Assembly (NCBI GenBank): GCA_021636625.1
Contig: JAJWLX010000012.1
Span: forward strand, 1-64,000
Origin: Prevotella sp.
GTDB taxonomy: Bacteria; Bacteroidota; Bacteroidia; Bacteroidales; Bacteroidaceae
DNA length: 64,000 nucleotides
Direction: 5' to 3'
In this document: in pieces, positions 61,203 to 64,000 of the stretch
How the letters are laid out: each line of letters opens with the position of its first letter
Position numbering within the stretch: position 1 is the first letter of the stretch
Translations under genes and position numbers: made by a program
Notes under the pieces: model-generated
What the model saw: only the letters and a program-made list of their open reading frames with translations
The model's database searches: none
What the model was told of the DNA's origin: nothing

Positions 61203-61496
61203 ATGTCACAAAAGAAGATATTCAGATGCCAGGATTGTGGGTACGAGACCGAAGTATATGAGGGACGTGGCTTCATGGGACAGCATATCGAAGCCATGTC
61301 TTGTCCTGACTGCAGAAACATAGTACCTCTTGTGGTGGGTGGAGTAATTGGTGATGCTGCACCTAGTTTTAATTCTCTTGTAGGAAGGCTATGTCTAAGA
61401 TGTGGTTCTGACAGGATTCACAGGTGGGATATGCATACTTGCCCAAAGTGCGGGGGCAAGATGCAACCCACAGGCGAAGAAGAGTTTTGGACATGA
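61203..61496 (+). CDS. Small zinc-ribbon protein
   Basis: 97 aa with four Cys-x-x-Cys pairs (Cys-Gln-Asp-Cys, Cys-Pro-Asp-Cys, Cys-Leu-Arg-Cys, Cys-Pro-Lys-Cys), each typical of a zinc ribbon. Between the second and third pairs lies a hydrophobic stretch (Val-Pro-Leu-Val-Val-Gly-Gly-Val-Ile-Gly). Likely binds two zinc ions; role unknown. The gap from 61106 to 61202 is free of genes. Confidence 0.7.
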   Translation: MSQKKIFRCQDCGYETEVYEGRGFMGQHIEAMSCPDCRNIVPLVVGGVIGDAAPSFNSLVGRLCLRCGSDRIHRWDMHTCPKCGGKMQPTGEEEFWT

Positions 61497-61531
61497 AAAT
61501 TCTAGCCTTTATAGGAAAAAGAAATTCCTTT

Positions 61532-62011
61532 TCAAACTTGTTTTTCTATCCAAGTCATAAGTACCGCCACTGCATATTGCTGTTCTTCTTCTGTCAACTG
61601 TCTTCCGGCAGGTATATGATGCCATTTAAAGAAACAACCACGGCAGCAGCAGCCGGTAGCATGCTGGGCAATGAATACAGGATGACCTCTCATCGGTGTC
61701 TGCTTGCCGTCATTGGGAATCTCTGCTGGAGCAAGGCGTTTGGCAACGAAATCCTCCGCATGCTTACGGATGGTAGCCAACCCCTTTTCTGCAATATATT
61801 CCTTATCCTTCTTCGAGAGATGGAAACGGCTGCGGAAAGCTGACCTGGAAAGTCTTTCAAACAGATCTGTCAAATCATACTCTTTGTCTGAAGAAGTATG
61901 GTTTTCTTTACTGTCTGAGGAGATAGAGTCTTTCTGATGATTCTCTATCTCATCAGGAAACAAATTGAGTTCTACATATTTGGCTTGGTTTCCTTTTGAA
62001 TCTTGTTCCAT
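61532..62011 (-). CDS. DUF4186 family protein
   Basis: 159 aa from the ATG at 62011; a longer frame starts with TTG. A charged, disordered N terminus (1-45) precedes the DUF4186 domain: Leu-Phe-Glu-Arg-Leu-Ser-Arg-Ser, Pro-Asn-Asp-Gly-Lys-Gln-Thr-Pro-Met-Arg-Gly-His-Pro, Gln-His-Ala-Thr and Cys-Cys-Cys-Arg-Gly-Cys. The Cys and His residues suggest metal binding. Function of the family is not known to me. It converges with the gene at 61203. Confidence 0.85.
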   Translation of the reverse strand: MEQDSKGNQAKYVELNLFPDEIENHQKDSISSDSKENHTSSDKEYDLTDLFERLSRSAFRSRFHLSKKDKEYIAEKGLATIRKHAEDFVAKRLAPAEIPNDGKQTPMRGHPVFIAQHATGCCCRGCFFKWHHIPAGRQLTEEEQQYAVAVLMTWIEKQV

Positions 62012-62056
62012 TTTTAATACTCTCTTATACAATTATTTAAAATCAAAGTCTTTCAT

Positions 62057-63235
62057 TTACTTTGCGTTTTCATCAGTTTCTTCAACGCTTCTCTTCTGGG
62101 TATTCGGCAAGAATCCTGCTATGATGCCGAGCAATGGCAGGAAGGCACTCACCTGGAAGATAAACTCAATACTGGTCTTGTCGGCTAACCAGCCGAAGAA
62201 CGCTGAACCAAGTCCTCCCAGGCCGAACATCAGGCCGAAGAAAATGCCTGCTATCAATCCCACTTTATCAGGCATCAGGTCGGTGGCATATACCACGATG
62301 GAAGAGAAAGCCGAGGCAATGATCAATCCTGACATGAAGGTAAAGATGATGGTCCACGTGAAGTTGACGAAAGGCATGGCGATGGCGAAAGGTGCTGCTC
62401 CCAAAATGGAGAACCAGATGACATACTTTCTGCCAAACTTGTCACCTAGCATTCCTCCTGCCACCGTACCTATAGCAAAGGCGGCAAGGAATACGAAGAG
62501 GCACAGCTGCGAGGTCTGTACCGATACGCCGAACTTATCCATCAGGAAGAAGGTGAAGTAACTCGTAATGCATGCCGTATAGAAATACTTAGAGAACACG
62601 AGCATGATGAGGATAAACAGAGCCCAATACTTCACCCTTTTAGAGATATGGGTATTAAGAAGGGGCTGTTTCTGGGGATGGTTCACCACGTAAGTCAGTC
62701 GTGCCTTATACCAGACTCCCAATCTTACCATGATGATGGCGGCAAGCAGGGCTGCAAGGGCAAACCAGGAGATGGCATGCTGTCCGAATGGCAGGATGAT
62801 GATGGCTGCAAGCAAAGGTCCTATTGCAGATCCTCCATTGCCACCCACCTGGAAGATGGATTGTGCCAGACTCTTCTTGCCTCCCGATGCCATCTGGGCC
62901 ACTCTCGATGCTGTGGGATGAAACACGGACGAACCCAGGCCGACAACGCTCACTGCCAGGAGAATCAGAAAATAATTCTCGGCGAAAGCCAGCAGGAGCA
63001 GGCCCACCAATGTGAAACACATGCCGATGGAGAGGGCATAGGGACGGGGATGCTTATCGGCATAAAGTCCTGTGAAAGGTTGCAAGATGGAAGATGTCAG
63101 CTGGAAGACCAGTGTGATGATACCTATCTGTGCAAACGAGAAGTCGAACTTATCCTTCACAATCGGGTAGATGGAAGGGATAATCGACTGAATCATATCG
63201 TTCAGGAAATGGGAAATGCCACAGATGATGAGCAC
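62057..63235 (-). CDS. MFS exporter, fosmidomycin-resistance type, start region frameshifted
   Basis: 392 aa as written from GTG 63235, with twelve membrane segments in the MFS pattern (Gly-Leu-Tyr-Ala-Asp-Lys-His-Pro-Arg-Pro between helices 2 and 3). It resembles fosmidomycin-resistance (Fsr) exporters. The ATG at 63290 starts a frame with a fitting N-terminal sequence (Met-Asn-Ile-Lys-Ser) that leaves frame near 63240. A single extra base there (in GTAGAGGG) would restore Met-Val-Arg-Val-Leu-Ile-Ile-Cys-Gly. So the gene is either frameshifted or uses GTG. Confidence 0.8.
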   Translation of the reverse strand: MLIICGISHFLNDMIQSIIPSIYPIVKDKFDFSFAQIGIITLVFQLTSSILQPFTGLYADKHPRPYALSIGMCFTLVGLLLLAFAENYFLILLAVSVVGLGSSVFHPTASRVAQMASGGKKSLAQSIFQVGGNGGSAIGPLLAAIIILPFGQHAISWFALAALLAAIIMVRLGVWYKARLTYVVNHPQKQPLLNTHISKRVKYWALFILIMLVFSKYFYTACITSYFTFFLMDKFGVSVQTSQLCLFVFLAAFAIGTVAGGMLGDKFGRKYVIWFSILGAAPFAIAMPFVNFTWTIIFTFMSGLIIASAFSSIVVYATDLMPDKVGLIAGIFFGLMFGLGGLGSAFFGWLADKTSIEFIFQVSAFLPLLGIIAGFLPNTQKRSVEETDENAK

Positions 63236-63311
63236 CCTCTACCATCGTAGGATTTCCCTTGATTTTACTGCCTATTGACTTGATGTTCATTTCTTTTATT
63301 TTTTGTCTTTT

Positions 63312-63851
63312 TTATTTTCTTATTTGAAAATCAACATTATGTTGTTTTTGTTCTGCTTCAATCTCTAATAACCTTCTCTTTGCATCCAATCCTCCGGCAA
63401 AACCTGTAAGGAGATGATTGCTTCCGATAACACGATGGCAGGGAATGAAAATGCTGATGCCATTAGCTCCGATGGCACCTGCCACGGCTCTTGTGCCATT
63501 GGGATTACCCATACTTATGGCTATTTCCTTATAGCTCCTTGTTTCTCCGTAGGGGACGTTGAGCAATGCACGCCATACTTTTTTCTGAAAATCGGTTCCT
63601 ATAGGGTGCAACGGAATATCGAATGTCCTGCGGCTGCCGGTGAAATATTCATTCAGCTGCTTCTTGGACAGTTCCAGGATAGGGGATGTTTCTATCTTGA
63701 ACTCAGCCTTCATATACCGCGAAAGCCGAAGCTTATTGCGCTCTGAACATGGCATTTCATTCCAATCACAAAGGCACAATTCATCGTCCACCGATGCCAG
63801 GATGATTTCTCCACAAGGCGAACTGTAATATTGGATACTTACTTGCTGCAT
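63312..63851 (-). CDS. ogt: Methylated-DNA-protein cysteine methyltransferase
   Basis: 179 aa from the ATG at 63851 (a GTG start at 63863 is also possible). The active-site motif Ile-Pro-Cys-His-Arg-Val-Ile-Gly, with the methyl-accepting Cys, lies at about residues 137-144. Val-Pro-Tyr-Gly-Glu-Thr-Arg-Ser-Tyr and Arg-Ala-Val-Ala-Gly-Ala before it are typical. It repairs O6-methylguanine by direct transfer of the methyl group to the enzyme. The N-terminal domain is full length. Confidence 0.93.
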   Translation of the reverse strand: MQQVSIQYYSSPCGEIILASVDDELCLCDWNEMPCSERNKLRLSRYMKAEFKIETSPILELSKKQLNEYFTGSRRTFDIPLHPIGTDFQKKVWRALLNVPYGETRSYKEIAISMGNPNGTRAVAGAIGANGISIFIPCHRVIGSNHLLTGFAGGLDAKRRLLEIEAEQKQHNVDFQIRK

Positions 63852-63877
63852 TATATCAGACACGATTGAACAGATTC

Positions 63878-64000
63878 TTATTTTTCATACAGTTCTATCG
63901 GCAAACCATCTGGGTCACTGAAGAATACAAATCGCTTGCCTGTATATTCATCTGTACGGATGGGTTCATGAGCGATACCTTTATTGTCAAGTTCATCTAT
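63878..64000 (-). CDS. VOC (glyoxalase/bleomycin-resistance) family protein, partial
   Basis: Only the last 40 codons lie in the window (stop at 63878-63880). Phe-Phe-Ser-Asp-Pro-Asp-Gly-Leu-Pro-Ile-Glu-Leu-Tyr-Glu-Lys is the usual end of VOC proteins, with the metal-binding Glu. The gene continues past the right edge. Confidence 0.75.
   Translation of the reverse strand: MDELDNKGIAHEPIRTDEYTGKRFVFFSDPDGLPIELYEK

Noticed and set aside
1..64000. CRISPR arrays, tRNA genes, rRNA genes
   Set aside because: No regular short repeats with spacers, and no cloverleaf or rRNA-like segments seen on either strand.

Overview
The window reads as Bacteroidales DNA, most likely a Prevotella/Segatella-type gut bacterium. 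The evidence is the recurring promoter core TAnnTTTG (several sites, one with TTTG exactly 20 nt upstream), the Bacteroidetes-type conjugation genes (traE, F, G, J, K, L, M, N, O in CTnDOT order), IS1380-family remnants, and the chromosomal gene content. No tRNA, rRNA or CRISPR array was seen. The genus is an inference.

Region 1 (about 0-38 kb) is the transfer module of an integrative conjugative element or large conjugative plasmid. Nearly all genes lie on the minus strand. A promoter at 37873 drives a short membrane protein, two TraE-like pilins, TraF (VirB3-like), the TraG ATPase (VirB4-like), three large or medium exported proteins in the TraH/TraI position, and then TraJ, K, L, M, N, O and a lipoprotein. 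Further along the same strand come a repeat-rich membrane protein, an M23-like protein split by a frameshift at an A10 run, and a 691-aa protein. A second minus-strand block (18.3-8.5 kb) encodes a giant double ArdC-type antirestriction protein, a cell-wall hydrolase, a tandem OB-fold protein and a third, degenerate ArdC paralogue. A third block (6.8-0 kb) holds another cell-wall hydrolase, an OmpA-family protein, an 818-aa repeat protein, a PH-domain membrane protein and two exported helical proteins. A short plus-strand operon (6974-8255, DUF4099-like) sits between the blocks. Relaxase, coupling protein, integrase and attachment sites are not in the window; the element probably continues to the left.

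Region 2 (38-52 kb) is mixed. Three accessory genes (38.4-39.7 kb) are followed by a chromosomal-looking operon (40-43.2 kb: MEMO1/AMMECR1 fusion, radical SAM partner, SDR oxidoreductase) and a truncated polysaccharide deacetylase. Mobile-element genes follow: two unknown proteins, two small ones, a TOPRIM-like protein, a primase-like TOPRIM protein, a DnaC/IstB-type ATPase and a winged-helix replication-type gene interrupted by an in-frame TGA. Region 3 (52-64 kb) looks chromosomal: a 6S-like RNA candidate, an HTH regulator, RtcB, two decayed IS1380 copies around a uracil-DNA-glycosylase-like gene, twin micro-proteins, a Sel1 protein, ThiM, a hipBA pair, DUF4186, an MFS exporter, Ogt and a VOC protein at the edge.

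The most unusual signal is a pair of diverged, about 370-nt noncoding elements (38051-38430 and 45141-45520). They keep the same nested helices by compensatory base changes, end in terminator-like hairpins, and flank the MEMO island. A 60-bp promoter region is also shared between the two sides (6894-6953 and 45661-45720). Together these suggest one split element, or two related elements, carrying an apparently undescribed structured RNA or structured transfer/replication site.
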